Positions 38,554 through 47,773 of a DNA stretch of 64,000 bases are shown here, in pieces. The notes under the pieces were generated by a model, which saw only the letters and a program-made list of their open reading frames with translations, searched no databases and was not told the origin of the DNA. The DNA is from Pseudomonas sp. 7SR1. Its GTDB lineage: Bacteria; Pseudomonadota; Gammaproteobacteria; Pseudomonadales; Pseudomonadaceae. How positions within the stretch are numbered: the first letter of the stretch is position 1; each line of letters opens with the position of its first letter. The DNA is taken from NCBI RefSeq assembly GCF_900156465.1, contig NZ_LT707064.1:434001-498000 (forward strand). Direction: 5' to 3'. The position numbers were made by a program, and so were the translations under genes.

Positions 38554-39140
38554 GGACTTATCTGACGGTGGGTGTCGATAATGAAGGGCCTGCCGTCCGG
38601 GCCTGCCTGCTCCAGGACAATCCTGTTCTTTTCCACTTCCTTGATGCGCGCTTGCCCCGATGCACCTGCCGGATAGATATCACTGAGATTGGGCATGCTT
38701 GGGCCGACAACGTGCGCCACCATCAACGGCGAAATAGCCTTGCCATCAATCGTGTAAGCCTTGGGCATTGTCTTCATCTGCCCCAAGGTGAACGAAAGGT
38801 AGTCGCTGTCGGCACTCCAGTTGCCCGCGCCATTGACGCTGTATTCGAACCGATAGGGCTTAGAAGGCTCTGTGCCGACCAACGCCACCACGCCGTTAAT
38901 GTTGTAAAGGCTGTTGGGAAAGTACTCGATCATGCCCTTGAATTCGAACTGCACACCGTCGCCATTGGGATAGCTGAACGCCTCGGTCCAACGTCCAATG
39001 AAATGGCTTTTGTAATAGTCGGCCCTTATTTCAGCCAACCAGGATGAAATGCTGGGGATACCTGCCATCAAGCCAACAATCGCTACCACAGCGGCCCAGC
39101 CTTTTATCGAGTACTGCCTGAGTGTCGAGACAAAGGTCAT
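38550..39140 (-). CDS. Membrane-anchored protein of unknown function
   Basis: This 196-residue protein starts MTFVSTLRQYSIKGWAAVVA with an N-terminal signal anchor (about 14-33) and a beta-rich exported domain (including FIGRWTEAFSYPNGDGVQFE and YSVNGAGNWSADSDYLSFTL). AGGA lies 8 bases before the ATG. The stop codon TAG lies in the CTAG end of the MITE-like element, so the 3' end touches the insertion point. No family is recognised. Confidence 0.65.
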   Translation of the reverse strand: MTFVSTLRQYSIKGWAAVVAIVGLMAGIPSISSWLAEIRADYYKSHFIGRWTEAFSYPNGDGVQFEFKGMIEYFPNSLYNINGVVALVGTEPSKPYRFEYSVNGAGNWSADSDYLSFTLGQMKTMPKAYTIDGKAISPLMVAHVVGPSMPNLSDIYPAGASGQARIKEVEKNRIVLEQAGPDGRPFIIDTHRQISP

Positions 39141-39199
39141 CAATCGTTCCTAATCCATAAGGAGGGTCAAGGCGCTTCAGTAGAAGCGATCTTGCTGCT

Positions 39200-39337
39200 T
39201 CATGCCATACATACGAAGAGCGTTCGGAAGAAGATCCCCAGAAACATCCAGTTCAACAAGACCCACCGCCATGACGAAAGGCGGAGGCGATGGGTGTGAA
39301 GCGGATCTCTGAGAATAGCGCGAACCCGATCCGGCAT
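39200..39337 (-). CDS. Possible small membrane protein
   Basis: A 45-residue ORF starts MPDRVRAILRDPLHTHRLRL and ends in a hydrophobic segment (WVLLNWMFLGIFFRTLFV). It begins just beyond the AraC stop codon on the same strand. No ribosome binding site is visible, so it may not be expressed. Confidence 0.25.
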   Translation of the reverse strand: MPDRVRAILRDPLHTHRLRLSSWRWVLLNWMFLGIFFRTLFVCMA

Positions 39338-39341
39338 GTGA

Positions 39342-40199
39342 TCAACGGCCGGCTGCCAACCACCCCCGAGGCGACACCCCCACCTTGGCCGTAAAAGCCC
39401 GCGACAGTGCCGACGGCGTGGTATAGCCAAGCTCTTCGGTCAAACTCTTGATGGACTCACCTTGGCGCAAGCGGCTCTGCGCCAGGGCGATGCGCCAGCT
39501 GGTCAGGTAGTCGGCGGGGGTTTGGCCGACCACGTCGCGAAAGGTGTTGGCAAATGCCGTGCGTGACAGGCAGGCGCGTTCCGCCATGCGTTCCAGGGTC
39601 CAGGCGGCGCCGGGGTCTTCGTGGATCGCCACCAGGGCGCGGGCCAGGCGTGGGTTGGAGAGCCCGGCGATCAGGCCTGGCCGTATGCCAGCTTCATGTT
39701 GGTGGTCGAGCAGCCAGCGCAACAGTTGCAACACCACGACTTCGAACAGTCGGTCGGCGAGCATCCGTTGACCGCAACGCACGTGGTCGGTCTCGGCGAA
39801 CAGCAATTCCAGGGCGGCGTGCAGGCCTGGGACCTGGGCCAACGGCAGGGCAATCAACGGAGGCAGCGCTCGGGCCAGCGGGTTGCTTGAACCGCCCTCG
39901 AACATAACTCGGGCACAGGTGAAGTCGACACCTTCCGCTGGGGCGTTGTGGAATTGATGGGTGAGCGGACACGGATAGAACAGCAGCGACGGCTCTTCGA
40001 AGCGCATCGAGGGCAGGCCTTGCCCACCAGGGTGAGTGACTTTCAATTGGCCCCGGCGCAGCACATGCAGGTAACCGAACCCTTCCCGCGCATCGAAGCG
40101 ATTCACACCGCACAGGGCACCTGTGTGATGTAACTGCGCCTGCACGCGGAAATGGTCGAGGATGCCGGAGAGGCGATCAATGGTCGGGAGCGCTTGCAT
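39342..40199 (-). CDS. AraC-family regulator with cupin sensor domain
   Basis: This 285-residue regulator has an N-terminal cupin-type AraC-binding domain (about 1-170, with YLHVLRRGQLKVTHPGG and LLFYPCPLTHQFHN) and an intact C-terminal HTH pair ending LGYTTPSALSRAFTAKVGVS followed by PRGWLAAGR. It is divergent from the secreted-protein gene at 40301, with about 100 bases between them, and probably controls it. Confidence 0.9.
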   Translation of the reverse strand: MQALPTIDRLSGILDHFRVQAQLHHTGALCGVNRFDAREGFGYLHVLRRGQLKVTHPGGQGLPSMRFEEPSLLFYPCPLTHQFHNAPAEGVDFTCARVMFEGGSSNPLARALPPLIALPLAQVPGLHAALELLFAETDHVRCGQRMLADRLFEVVVLQLLRWLLDHQHEAGIRPGLIAGLSNPRLARALVAIHEDPGAAWTLERMAERACLSRTAFANTFRDVVGQTPADYLTSWRIALAQSRLRQGESIKSLTEELGYTTPSALSRAFTAKVGVSPRGWLAAGR

Positions 40200-40300
40200 T
40201 CTGAACGGATAGATATGTTAGGTGTACGTTAAGAGCCAAATAGTACATAACGTCGCCCTACACTGCCAGCACCACACATCACTTGGCAGAAGGACCCATT

Positions 40301-41053
40301 ATGAAATTCACCCGATCCCACCTCCTTTGCGCTTCGTTGCTGCTTGGCTTGAGCGCCAGCGTCAGCGCCCATGAAGCAGCCCATCAAGGCGGCATCGCCA
40401 GCCAGCCGACGAAATCCGTGCAGGCGCCGTTCGATATCGTCCATACGAAGATCACGACCCAAGGCAACGTGGCGATCTTTCACATGGCGGTGTCCGGCAA
40501 GGCCGGCAAGGTACACCCCGCTGCCAGCGGCAAACTGGCAGGCAGTACCGTGTTCTCCTATGTCTGGCCCACCAGCCTGGACCCTTCAGTCATCGGTTTC
40601 GAGCCAAAGTCCGGGATCCTGGCATTCGCCGTCACCTCACACCCGGACTTCGACGACACCCCGCTGTTCGACGAGAACCATGATGGGCGCCTGGATAACG
40701 ACGGTGACCTATGGCATTCCCACTGGGTGGTGCTGCAACCCGACCCGGCCTGTGGAAAAGATTCGCTGAAGGTGGTGGACATTCCCGAAGGGGCCAAGCC
40801 CCGTGTGCCGAAGACTTGGCCGGGCCTGCCGATCCTGATCGACAGCCCGGGTTGGACCCCGACCATTACTCGGCAAACCGTCGAAGTGCGGGTGCCGTTC
40901 GACGACATCGGCGCGGTAGAGGCCGGTGCTTTCGACGGCGTCACGGCGGCCCTGCGGGTGAACGCCAGCGTGCACAACCCGCTCCTGTGCGTGACCGACG
41001 TGTTCAAGGTGGCGTCGGGCGATCTGTCCCTGCCCGGCAAGATCAATCAGTGA
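40301..41053 (+). CDS. Secreted protein of unknown function with Asp-rich loop
   Basis: This 250-residue protein has a signal peptide (MKFTRSHLLCASLLLGLSAS, cut after SVSA at about 23), then a His-rich start to the mature form (HEAAHQGG). It is predicted beta-rich. Residues 124-136 (DENHDGRLDNDGD) resemble a calcium-binding EF-hand-like or dockerin-like loop. Two Cys (about 151 and 237) could form a disulfide. GAAGGA precedes the ATG. The family is not recognised. Regulation by the divergent AraC gene is likely. Confidence 0.75.
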   Translation: MKFTRSHLLCASLLLGLSASVSAHEAAHQGGIASQPTKSVQAPFDIVHTKITTQGNVAIFHMAVSGKAGKVHPAASGKLAGSTVFSYVWPTSLDPSVIGFEPKSGILAFAVTSHPDFDDTPLFDENHDGRLDNDGDLWHSHWVVLQPDPACGKDSLKVVDIPEGAKPRVPKTWPGLPILIDSPGWTPTITRQTVEVRVPFDDIGAVEAGAFDGVTAALRVNASVHNPLLCVTDVFKVASGDLSLPGKINQ

Positions 41054-41104
41054 AACCGGCCCACCCGGCGCCGGGCGGGCTTGCGTTGGCGGAGTGGCGC
41101 GGCG

Positions 41105-41671
41105 TTATGCGCCCTCGCCCTTCTCCGCCGACTCATCGCTGTGCACCACCACCAGCAACTGCGCCTGAACATCCCCCACCGAACGCAGGCGGTGGGGTTT
41201 CTGCGCATTGAAATGCAGGGCATCGCCGCGATTCAGCAACACGCGCTCGTTCATGAAGTCCACTTCCACCTGGCCCTCATGCACGAACAGGAACTCCTCT
41301 CCGGTGTGTTCCTTGAACGCGTGATGGGCGGTGAATTCGCTGGCGGGATAGAGGATGAAGGGCAGCAGGCTGCGCTCGGACACTTGATGGGCCAATACCG
41401 CGTATTCGGAACTGCCGCTGCTCGCCGCGAGGGATTGGCGGTCTTCGCTGCGCACCAGGCTGTAGCTGTCGAGGGAAACGTTTTCTTCGGAGAACAGCTC
41501 CTCGACTTTCACGCTCAGGGCCTTGGCGAGCTTGAGCGCCGTGGCGATGGAGGGCGTGCTCAAGCCCCGCTCCACCTTGGACAGGTAGCTCTTGGTCATC
41601 CCGGTTTTTTCGGCCAGGACGTCCAGTGTCATGCCGAGTTTTTTCCTGAGCAATTTCAAGCGAATGGACAT
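41105..41671 (-). CDS. XRE-family regulator with C-terminal cupin domain
   Basis: This 188-residue regulator has an N-terminal lambda-repressor-like HTH (LLRKKLGMTLDVLAEKTGMT, SYLSKVERGLSTPSIATALK) and a C-terminal cupin (about 115-180, FKEHTGEEFLFVHEGQVEVD, LNRGDALHFNAQKPHRLRS). Such proteins often control small catabolic operons in response to a metabolite held by the cupin. It is divergent from the aldolase/DapA-like operon, with palindromic sites between them. The ATG at 41671 matches the HTH start; the upstream frame is in the operator region. Confidence 0.9.
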   Translation of the reverse strand: MSIRLKLLRKKLGMTLDVLAEKTGMTKSYLSKVERGLSTPSIATALKLAKALSVKVEELFSEENVSLDSYSLVRSEDRQSLAASSGSSEYAVLAHQVSERSLLPFILYPASEFTAHHAFKEHTGEEFLFVHEGQVEVDFMNERVLLNRGDALHFNAQKPHRLRSVGDVQAQLLVVVHSDESAEKGEGA

Positions 41672-41716
41672 AGGTAACCAACATTTCCAGAGAAACGGAC
41701 AATCTGCGATTGCAAA

Positions 41717-41753
41717 TGACACTTTGTGTCATATAGTCTATTTAGTGTCATTA
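41717..41753. promoter_or_regulatory. Palindromic operator between XRE-cupin gene and aldolase operon
   Basis: TGACACTTTGTGTCA (41717-41731) is a perfect 6-bp inverted repeat with a 3-bp spacer. A further half site AGTGTCA follows at 41744-41750, about two helical turns downstream. TATAGT (about 41733-41738) lies between them and may be a -10 hexamer. This layout fits autoregulation and repression by the XRE-cupin protein. Confidence 0.6.
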
Positions 41754-41821
41754 GCACCTTCCTTTCACAGCTTCCATGACGCGGATCAAGAACGGTCAAA
41801 GAACGAATCAGGAGAACGGAT

Positions 41822-42604
41822 ATGAGCAAGACACTGGCGACGCCCAAGGACCAACTGGTCCAGCATGCTGTTAACCAGATGCAGAAAACACTGCCGGATA
41901 ATACGTGGACTGTACGACAAAAGCTGGCCCTGACCTGCCGCATCCTGTTCGAGAACGGCCACGACTCGGGCCTGGCGGGGCAGATTACCGCGCGCGGGCC
42001 GCAACCTGGCACTTATTACACCCAGCAATTGGGCCTGGGCTTCGATGAAATCACCGCCAGCAACCTGTTGCTGGTCAATGAAGACCTCGAGGTGCTGGAG
42101 GGCCATGGCATGCCCAACCCGGCCAACCGCTTTCACACTTGGGTCTACCGCGCCCGGCCGGATGTGAATTGCATCATTCACACCCACCCGACCCACATCG
42201 CCGCGTTGTCGATGCTGGAGGTGCCGCTGCAGATTTCCCACATGGACCTCTGCCCGCTGTACGACGACTGCGCCTTCCTGGAGGGCTGGCCGGGGGTGCC
42301 GGTGGGCAACGAGGAAGGCGAATTGATCGCCGGTGCCCTGGGTGACAAGCGCGCCATCCTGCTTTCCCACCACGGCCAGTTGTCCACCGGTGCCACCGTG
42401 GAAGAAGCCTGCAACATCGCCCAACTGATCGAACGCGCCGCGAAGCTGCAATTGCTGGCCATGGCCGCCGGCGAGGTGAAACCGATCCTGCCTCACCTGG
42501 GCCGCGAAGCCCACGACTGGATCGCCCGCCCCAAGCGCCACGCGGCCGCCTTCAACTACTACGCCCGGCAGACCCTGCGTCAACACGCCGATTGCTTGAA
42601 CTGA
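41822..42604 (+). CDS. Class II aldolase/adducin family protein
   Basis: This 260-residue protein has the class II aldolase fold. The zinc-ligand motif is seen in CIIHTHPTHIAALSMLE (His-x-His), with a further His in LLSHHGQLSTG and the proposed catalytic Glu/Asp in the GHDSGLAGQITARG region. The substrate could be a sugar phosphate or a decarboxylatable hydroxy acid. It is the first gene of an operon with the DapA-like gene 19 bases downstream, under the divergent XRE-cupin regulator. Confidence 0.88.
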   Translation: MSKTLATPKDQLVQHAVNQMQKTLPDNTWTVRQKLALTCRILFENGHDSGLAGQITARGPQPGTYYTQQLGLGFDEITASNLLLVNEDLEVLEGHGMPNPANRFHTWVYRARPDVNCIIHTHPTHIAALSMLEVPLQISHMDLCPLYDDCAFLEGWPGVPVGNEEGELIAGALGDKRAILLSHHGQLSTGATVEEACNIAQLIERAAKLQLLAMAAGEVKPILPHLGREAHDWIARPKRHAAAFNYYARQTLRQHADCLN

Positions 42605-42623
42605 ACCCACCAGGAGCGAAGCC

Positions 42624-43511
42624 ATGTCTACCCCCAACATCCACGGCATCATCGGCTACACCATCACGCCCTTCTCCACCGACGGCCAGGGCTTGGACCT
42701 GGACGCCTTGGGCCGGTCCATCGACCGTCTGATCGACAGCGGCGTGCATGCCATCGCGCCCCTGGGCAGCACCGGTGAAGGTGCCTACCTGAGCGACGCC
42801 GAGTGGGACCAGGTCAGCGAGTTCAGCATCGCCCGCGTCGCCGGCCGGGTGCCCACCGTGGTCAGCGTGTCTGACTTGACCACCGCCAAGGCGGTGCGCC
42901 GCGCACGCTTTGCCCAGGCGAAGGGCGCCGATGTGGTGATGGTGTTGCCGGCCGCTTACTGGAAACTGAGCGAGGCGGAAATCCTGGCGCACTACCAGGC
43001 CATCGGCGCCAGCATCGACCTGCCCATCATGCTCTATAACAATCCTGCCACCAGCGGCATCGACATGTCGGTGGAGCTCATCCTGCGGATTTTCAACGCG
43101 GTGGATAACGTCACCATGGTCAAGGAAAGCACCGGCGACATTCAGCGCATGCACAAGCTGCAGTTGCTGGGCGAAGGCCAGGTGCCGTTCTACAACGGTT
43201 GCAACCCCTTGGCGCTGGAAGCCTTCGCGGCCGGCGCCAAAGGCTGGTGCACCGCCGCGCCGAACCTGATCCCGCAGCTCAATCTCGACCTGTACGACGC
43301 TGTTTTGGCCAACGACCTGAGCCGGGCCCGGGCGTTGTTCTATCGTCAATTGCCGCTGCTGGACTTCATCCTCAAGGGCGGTTTGCCCGCCACCATCAAG
43401 GCCGGTTTGCGAACTCTTGGCCTGGAGGTCGGCGATCCGCGTCTGCCGGTTTTTCCATTGGATGAGGCGCGTAACCAGCAACTGCAGGCGATGTTGAAAC
43501 AACTGCTCTGA
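42624..43511 (+). CDS. Dihydrodipicolinate synthase/N-acetylneuraminate lyase family protein
   Basis: This 295-residue class I aldolase has the DapA/NanA TIM barrel. The Schiff-base lysine lies in NVTMVKESTGDIQRM (about 166), the catalytic Tyr in LPIMLYNNPATSG and the GSTGEGAYLSDAEW loop near residue 50. Together with the upstream class II aldolase it likely breaks down or rearranges a small keto acid, but the pathway is unknown. This is not the lysine-pathway dapA on context. Confidence 0.88.
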   Translation: MSTPNIHGIIGYTITPFSTDGQGLDLDALGRSIDRLIDSGVHAIAPLGSTGEGAYLSDAEWDQVSEFSIARVAGRVPTVVSVSDLTTAKAVRRARFAQAKGADVVMVLPAAYWKLSEAEILAHYQAIGASIDLPIMLYNNPATSGIDMSVELILRIFNAVDNVTMVKESTGDIQRMHKLQLLGEGQVPFYNGCNPLALEAFAAGAKGWCTAAPNLIPQLNLDLYDAVLANDLSRARALFYRQLPLLDFILKGGLPATIKAGLRTLGLEVGDPRLPVFPLDEARNQQLQAMLKQLL

Positions 43512-43588
43512 TTCGCTCTGACTTCGCGACGGACAGGTGGCGCCCCAACCTGTCCGCTCGCTCCATTGGCTGTCACCGGGAGAACACC

Positions 43589-43849
43589 ATGACCCTCAAA
43601 GTCTATGACACCCACGTACGCACCCAAGACGGGCGCTACCTGCATTTCGATGTGCTGATAGACCGTAACGACCAGGCATTCGCCCAAGCCTGCGCGCGAC
43701 GTTTCCTCGCCGAACAGGGTATCGAAGACCAGGACATCATCTTGAACGACTGCCGCTTCTGCCATGTCGAGCCGGGCAACCCCGCGGTAGACGAGGCCAT
43801 CGCCCGGCAAGGTTTCTTCATCCTCAAGCTGCAAGGTTGCGAGGCCTGA
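43589..43849 (+). CDS. DUF2024 family protein
   Basis: This 86-residue protein starts MTLKVYDTHVRTQDGRYLHF and matches the DUF2024 pattern (VYDTHV...YLHFDVLID, ILNDCRFCHVEPGNPAVDEA). It has a Cys pair (about 51 and 54). No function is known. It is followed by rof after a single base. Confidence 0.82.
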   Translation: MTLKVYDTHVRTQDGRYLHFDVLIDRNDQAFAQACARRFLAEQGIEDQDIILNDCRFCHVEPGNPAVDEAIARQGFFILKLQGCEA

Positions 43850-43850
43850 C

Positions 43851-44117
43851 ATGAGCACCTATCGACCGCTGGACTGCGACCTGCATGACTACCTGGAAAT
43901 TGCCTGCCTGTACGGCTACACGCTGGAGATCGAACTGACTGACGGCCAACGCCTGACAGCGCGTGCGATCACCACGCGTACCGCCCCCACGCGAGAGGAA
44001 TTTCTCGAGGTGGAAACTGCCGATGGGCACCAGGAGATTCGCCTCGATCGGTTGCTGGCGATTACGCCGCAGGATCGCAGCGCTCGGTTTGGTCGGGTTG
44101 TGCTGGCGAGTGGGTGA
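43851..44117 (+). CDS. rof: Rho-binding antiterminator (Rof/YaeO family)
   Basis: This 88-residue Sm-like-fold protein resembles Rof: YRPLDCDLHDYLEIACLYGY, LEIELTDGQRLTARAITTRT and IRLDRLLAITPQD. Rof binds Rho and blocks its action at the RNA-binding site. The gene lies a single base after the DUF2024 gene, so the two are co-transcribed. Confidence 0.85.
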   Translation: MSTYRPLDCDLHDYLEIACLYGYTLEIELTDGQRLTARAITTRTAPTREEFLEVETADGHQEIRLDRLLAITPQDRSARFGRVVLASG

Positions 44118-44285
44118 CGGGGCCACTCGCTGTACAGATGATGCAGGGAGCGGGCCTGGCGATGGTCAGCCGGCTCCGCCCTTCGATCAACACGCTCCCT
44201 TCCCGCAAAAAAATTTTCGACCCGTCCCTTCCCGCAAAGCTGTCATCCGCTCCAGCAAAGTCCTCCGCTTATTGCCGCCTCGATA

Positions 44286-45419
44286 ATGCCTTCTTCACTC
44301 TCTGGCGTTACAACCAAGCACCGTGTACCTCCCATGAACCTACGCACCTTCGTTCGTCGCTACTGCCTCGACTCCAGGCTCGTCACGAATGCCCTGATCC
44401 GCCTGCACAAGGCACTGTCTGCCCTGGTGAGTTCTCTGGCGCAGCAGGGTTTCGATTCCCAGAGATGGCCAGCGACCCGTGATGAAGACGCGCCGGACCG
44501 GCGCATTGGCTCCATCTGCCCGGAGCTGGCCGCGACGGTGTTCAGCCACGGGCGGGAGGGGGTCGCCCTTGTCGATCCGTACGGTCGGGTCATCGACGTG
44601 AACGAGGCTTTCACGCGCCTGACCGGCTACGGGCAAGACGAGGTCAGGGGCCGGGAGTTGAACGCTCATCGCATGGTGCGTCGGCTCGCGGCGTTTTATG
44701 CGCCGATGAAGAATGCGCTGGATTTCCATGGGCATTGGTCGGGTGAAATCCAAAGCAGCCATAAGGACGGTCGGGAGATGACGTCGCGCATCAGCATCAG
44801 TGCCGTGCATGACCGTCACGGGAATGTTCAGCACTATGTGGCGCTGCTCAGCGATATGACGCAGGTGAAGCAACGCCTTCAGTTACTGGAGCGCGATGCC
44901 CGTTATGACGCGCTCACGCAGTTGCCCAATCGGTTGCTGTTGGCCGAGCGGATGCGTCAGGCGTTGGGCAAGGCGCGGATTCACCAGCACCAGGTGGCCA
45001 TCGCGTTCATTGATCTGGATGGGTTCAAGGCGCTCAACGACAGTTATGGGCATGACTGGGGTGATCGGGTATTGCAGATTGTCGCGGCGCGGATCAATGC
45101 GACGCTGCGGGAGGGCGATACGTTGGCGCGGCTCGGTGGCGATGAATTCGTGGCGGGGCTGGTGGGTTTGCAAGAGGTGGAGGACAGCGAGCCTTTGCTC
45201 AAGCGGATGCTGGCGGCGGCCAATGCGCCCATCTTGATCGGTGCGCAAACAGTGGAGATTGCCGCGAGTATCGGCGTGGCGTTCTTTCCTGAGCATGGGC
45301 AGGAAGTCGATGCGTTGATCAGCAAGGCGGACCAGGCCATGTACCTGTCGAAAAAAGCCGGGGGCAATCGCCTGGCGTTTTGTCCGACCCGCTTCATTTC
45401 GGTCAATAGCGAAGCCTGA
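44286..45419 (+). CDS. PAS-domain diguanylate cyclase
   Basis: This protein (377 residues from 44286, or 361 from an internal ATG at 44334; neither start has a good ribosome binding site) has a PAS domain (about residues 85-195, GVALVDPYGRVIDVNEAFTR) and a GGDEF domain (about 210-370). The active site RLGGDEFVAG is intact, and the REGD inhibitory site five residues upstream (REGDTLARLGGDEF) is present, so c-di-GMP product inhibition is expected. There are no membrane segments. Its 3' end overlaps the convergent TonB-receptor gene by 17 bases. Confidence 0.92.
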   Translation: MPSSLSGVTTKHRVPPMNLRTFVRRYCLDSRLVTNALIRLHKALSALVSSLAQQGFDSQRWPATRDEDAPDRRIGSICPELAATVFSHGREGVALVDPYGRVIDVNEAFTRLTGYGQDEVRGRELNAHRMVRRLAAFYAPMKNALDFHGHWSGEIQSSHKDGREMTSRISISAVHDRHGNVQHYVALLSDMTQVKQRLQLLERDARYDALTQLPNRLLLAERMRQALGKARIHQHQVAIAFIDLDGFKALNDSYGHDWGDRVLQIVAARINATLREGDTLARLGGDEFVAGLVGLQEVEDSEPLLKRMLAAANAPILIGAQTVEIAASIGVAFFPEHGQEVDALISKADQAMYLSKKAGGNRLAFCPTRFISVNSEA

Positions 45420-47772
45420 CGGTGGTGCCCAGGGTTCGTTCGCTGCCGGTCATGGCGCCGTAGTCACCCGCGCCCAGCAGCGAGTACACGGCAGTGATGT
45501 AGTGGCGGTCGAACAGGTTGCGTGCCCAGCCTTCCACTTCCCAGGCACGGTCCTGGCTGCGCAGGCCCAGGCGCAGGTTGGTGAGGCCGTAGCTGGGCTG
45601 ATAACTGCCTTCGCCCCCTTCGAGGGTGCCGTAGTAGCCGGTGCGAAAGCTGTAGTCGACGCCGCTGTAGACCTCCAGCCCGTACGGCAACGGATGGCGA
45701 TGGTCCAGGCCGCTGCTGAGGTTCCATTCCGGCGCGTTGTAGAGGCGATCGCCGCTGAGGTCGCAAGTCCATTGGCCCGAGGCCGGCGGGCACGGGGCGT
45801 TGGGAAAACTGCGGTAGCGCGCATCGCTCCAGGCCAGGCCAAGGCGCCCGGTGAGCCAGGGAGCCAGTTGCCAGGCCGAATCCAGCTCGACACCACGCAG
45901 GCGGACCTTGCCGACGTTGATCAGATTGTCCCTCAACGGTGGCGCGAGCACGGAGGTCGGCGGGCTGTAGGTGAGCGCCTGGTAGTTGTCGACATCGGTC
46001 TGGTAGACCGCCAGGTCGAGCATCGCCCGCTCATCCCACAAGCGTGTCTTGATGCCCAGTTCCAGGGACGTGGCGCGCTCCGGTTCGAAGGTGGGCTCGG
46101 CGAACGGGCCGACCACGTCGAAGTTGATGCCGCCGGCCTTGTAGCCGCGAGACCAGCTGACATAGCCCATCACCGCATCGCTGAAGCGATAGCTGGCGCT
46201 GAGCAGGCCGGAGAGGTTGTCCTCTTCGATCGAGTCCTCACGGTAGTAACTGCCCCCCAGGGCGATGTCGCGCAGCAACTGGCCGCCGGCCTGGAACGTC
46301 GGCGGCAAACCGTCCAGCGAAGCGAGGTTGCTGACGTCGCGGGACACCCAACCGTCCTTGCGCTCCTGGCTGTAGCGCAGGCCGCCGGTGAGCTCGAGAG
46401 GGTCGACGGGGCGCCAGGAAACCTGGCCGAAAATTGCCCGGCTGTCGCCCTTCTGCTCGCCGTCGTAATGCTGCCGGGCACCTTCCAGCAACTGCGCCGG
46501 CACCTGGCTCGGATCGGTGAAGGTGATGCCATAGAGTTTCTGCAACAGCGCCAGTTGGTCGCCCACGAACCAGGGTGCGGCATCCTTGCCGAACGCCACG
46601 TCGATCTCGCGATCGAGCTGCTGGCGCAAGTAATAGAGCCCAGCGACATAGTCGACGGACGAGCCGGCCGTGCCGGACAGTCGCCATTCCTGGCTGAACT
46701 GCCGATGCCCCAGCTGCGCCTCGGACTGCGCCACCGCCAACGCGGTGCTGTCGCCGTCCCGCGTGGCGCGGTAGTCCCAGTCACGATAAGCCGTGATGCT
46801 GGTCAAGCGCATCGCCTCGTCCAGGTCCCAGTTCAGCTCAAGGGAAACACCGTCCTGCAGGGTTTGCGGACGCCCCGGCGCGTCAATGCGCACCTCGCGC
46901 CGGTAAGGGTCGGGCTCCGCCAGCGGATAGCCGAGGAACCGGGCGCGCTTGCGGGTCTGTGGGCTGTAGTGATTGACCAGCAGCACGTTGCCGGCCTCGT
47001 TCTGCTCGGCATAGTCGGCGATCAGACGCGCGCTGAAGGCCTCGGTGGGCGTCCATAGCAATTGCCCGCGCAGGCCTTGGCTGTCGGCGTCGCCGAGGCG
47101 GGCGCCGTCTTCCAGGTTTTCCACCTGCCCATCCACCGAGCGTTCGAAGACGTTGAGCCGCCCGGCCAACACCTCGTCGCGCAGCGCTCCGGAAATCGTC
47201 CCGCGGTATTCGCCCAGGCCATGCTCGCCGTGGCTGGCTTCCAGGCTGGCCTCGGATTGGAACGTCGGTGGGCGGGTGACGATGTTCAGCGCCCCCGCCG
47301 TGGTGTTCTTGCCGAACAAAGTACCTTGGGGCCCACGCAGCACTTCGATGCGCTCGATGTCCATCAGCTCGGTGAAGGCCATGCCCTGGCGCGCCAGGTA
47401 GACGCCATCGACGTAGGTGCCGACGCTGCCCTCCAGACCGTCGTTATAGGCGGTCGCGCCAAACCCGCGCAGGCCGAAGCCGGCATAACGCGCATCGTGC
47501 CCGGACACCACCAGCCCGGGCACCCGTTGCTGGATGTCCTGGAGGGTGTGCAGGCCGGCTTCGTCCAGTTGCTCGCCATAGAGGACATTGATGGGGATCG
47601 GCACGTCCTGCGGGTTTTCCTCTCGGCGCCGAGCAGTCACCGTGGTTTCGTCGAGCACCAGTGAGCTGGGCGACGCGGGGGTGGATGGCTGCGCTGGCCC
47701 GGCGTTGACCGATGCCCAGGGCAATGCCGCCAAGCTGCCGAGCAAGAGCAGCCTGCAACGCGGACCCGGCAT
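45403..47772 (-). CDS. TonB-dependent outer-membrane receptor
   Basis: This 789-residue receptor has a signal peptide (MPGPRCRLLLLGSLAALPWA, cut near 24), a TonB box-like segment (LDETTVTARRREE), a plug domain (about 50-160, VLRGPQGTLFGKNTTAGALN) and a 22-strand barrel ending in an aromatic-type signal (LGTTVRLRY). There is no N-terminal signalling extension, so regulation is not through a FecIR-type system. GGAG lies seven bases before the ATG, one base after the kinase stop codon, so it is the last gene of the regulator-kinase-receptor operon. The ligand is unknown. Confidence 0.92.
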   Translation of the reverse strand: MPGPRCRLLLLGSLAALPWASVNAGPAQPSTPASPSSLVLDETTVTARRREENPQDVPIPINVLYGEQLDEAGLHTLQDIQQRVPGLVVSGHDARYAGFGLRGFGATAYNDGLEGSVGTYVDGVYLARQGMAFTELMDIERIEVLRGPQGTLFGKNTTAGALNIVTRPPTFQSEASLEASHGEHGLGEYRGTISGALRDEVLAGRLNVFERSVDGQVENLEDGARLGDADSQGLRGQLLWTPTEAFSARLIADYAEQNEAGNVLLVNHYSPQTRKRARFLGYPLAEPDPYRREVRIDAPGRPQTLQDGVSLELNWDLDEAMRLTSITAYRDWDYRATRDGDSTALAVAQSEAQLGHRQFSQEWRLSGTAGSSVDYVAGLYYLRQQLDREIDVAFGKDAAPWFVGDQLALLQKLYGITFTDPSQVPAQLLEGARQHYDGEQKGDSRAIFGQVSWRPVDPLELTGGLRYSQERKDGWVSRDVSNLASLDGLPPTFQAGGQLLRDIALGGSYYREDSIEEDNLSGLLSASYRFSDAVMGYVSWSRGYKAGGINFDVVGPFAEPTFEPERATSLELGIKTRLWDERAMLDLAVYQTDVDNYQALTYSPPTSVLAPPLRDNLINVGKVRLRGVELDSAWQLAPWLTGRLGLAWSDARYRSFPNAPCPPASGQWTCDLSGDRLYNAPEWNLSSGLDHRHPLPYGLEVYSGVDYSFRTGYYGTLEGGEGSYQPSYGLTNLRLGLRSQDRAWEVEGWARNLFDRHYITAVYSLLGAGDYGAMTGSERTLGTTVRLRY

Positions 47773-47773
47773 G

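Noticed and set aside
44118..44285. Short plus-strand open frame resembling a LysR C-terminus
   Set aside because: The likeness is limited to a few residues and no start site is present; the interval shows nothing else.
45502..47058. A 518-codon plus-strand open frame opposite the TonB receptor
   Set aside because: The receptor gene on the minus strand has signal peptide, plug and barrel features; the antisense frame has none.
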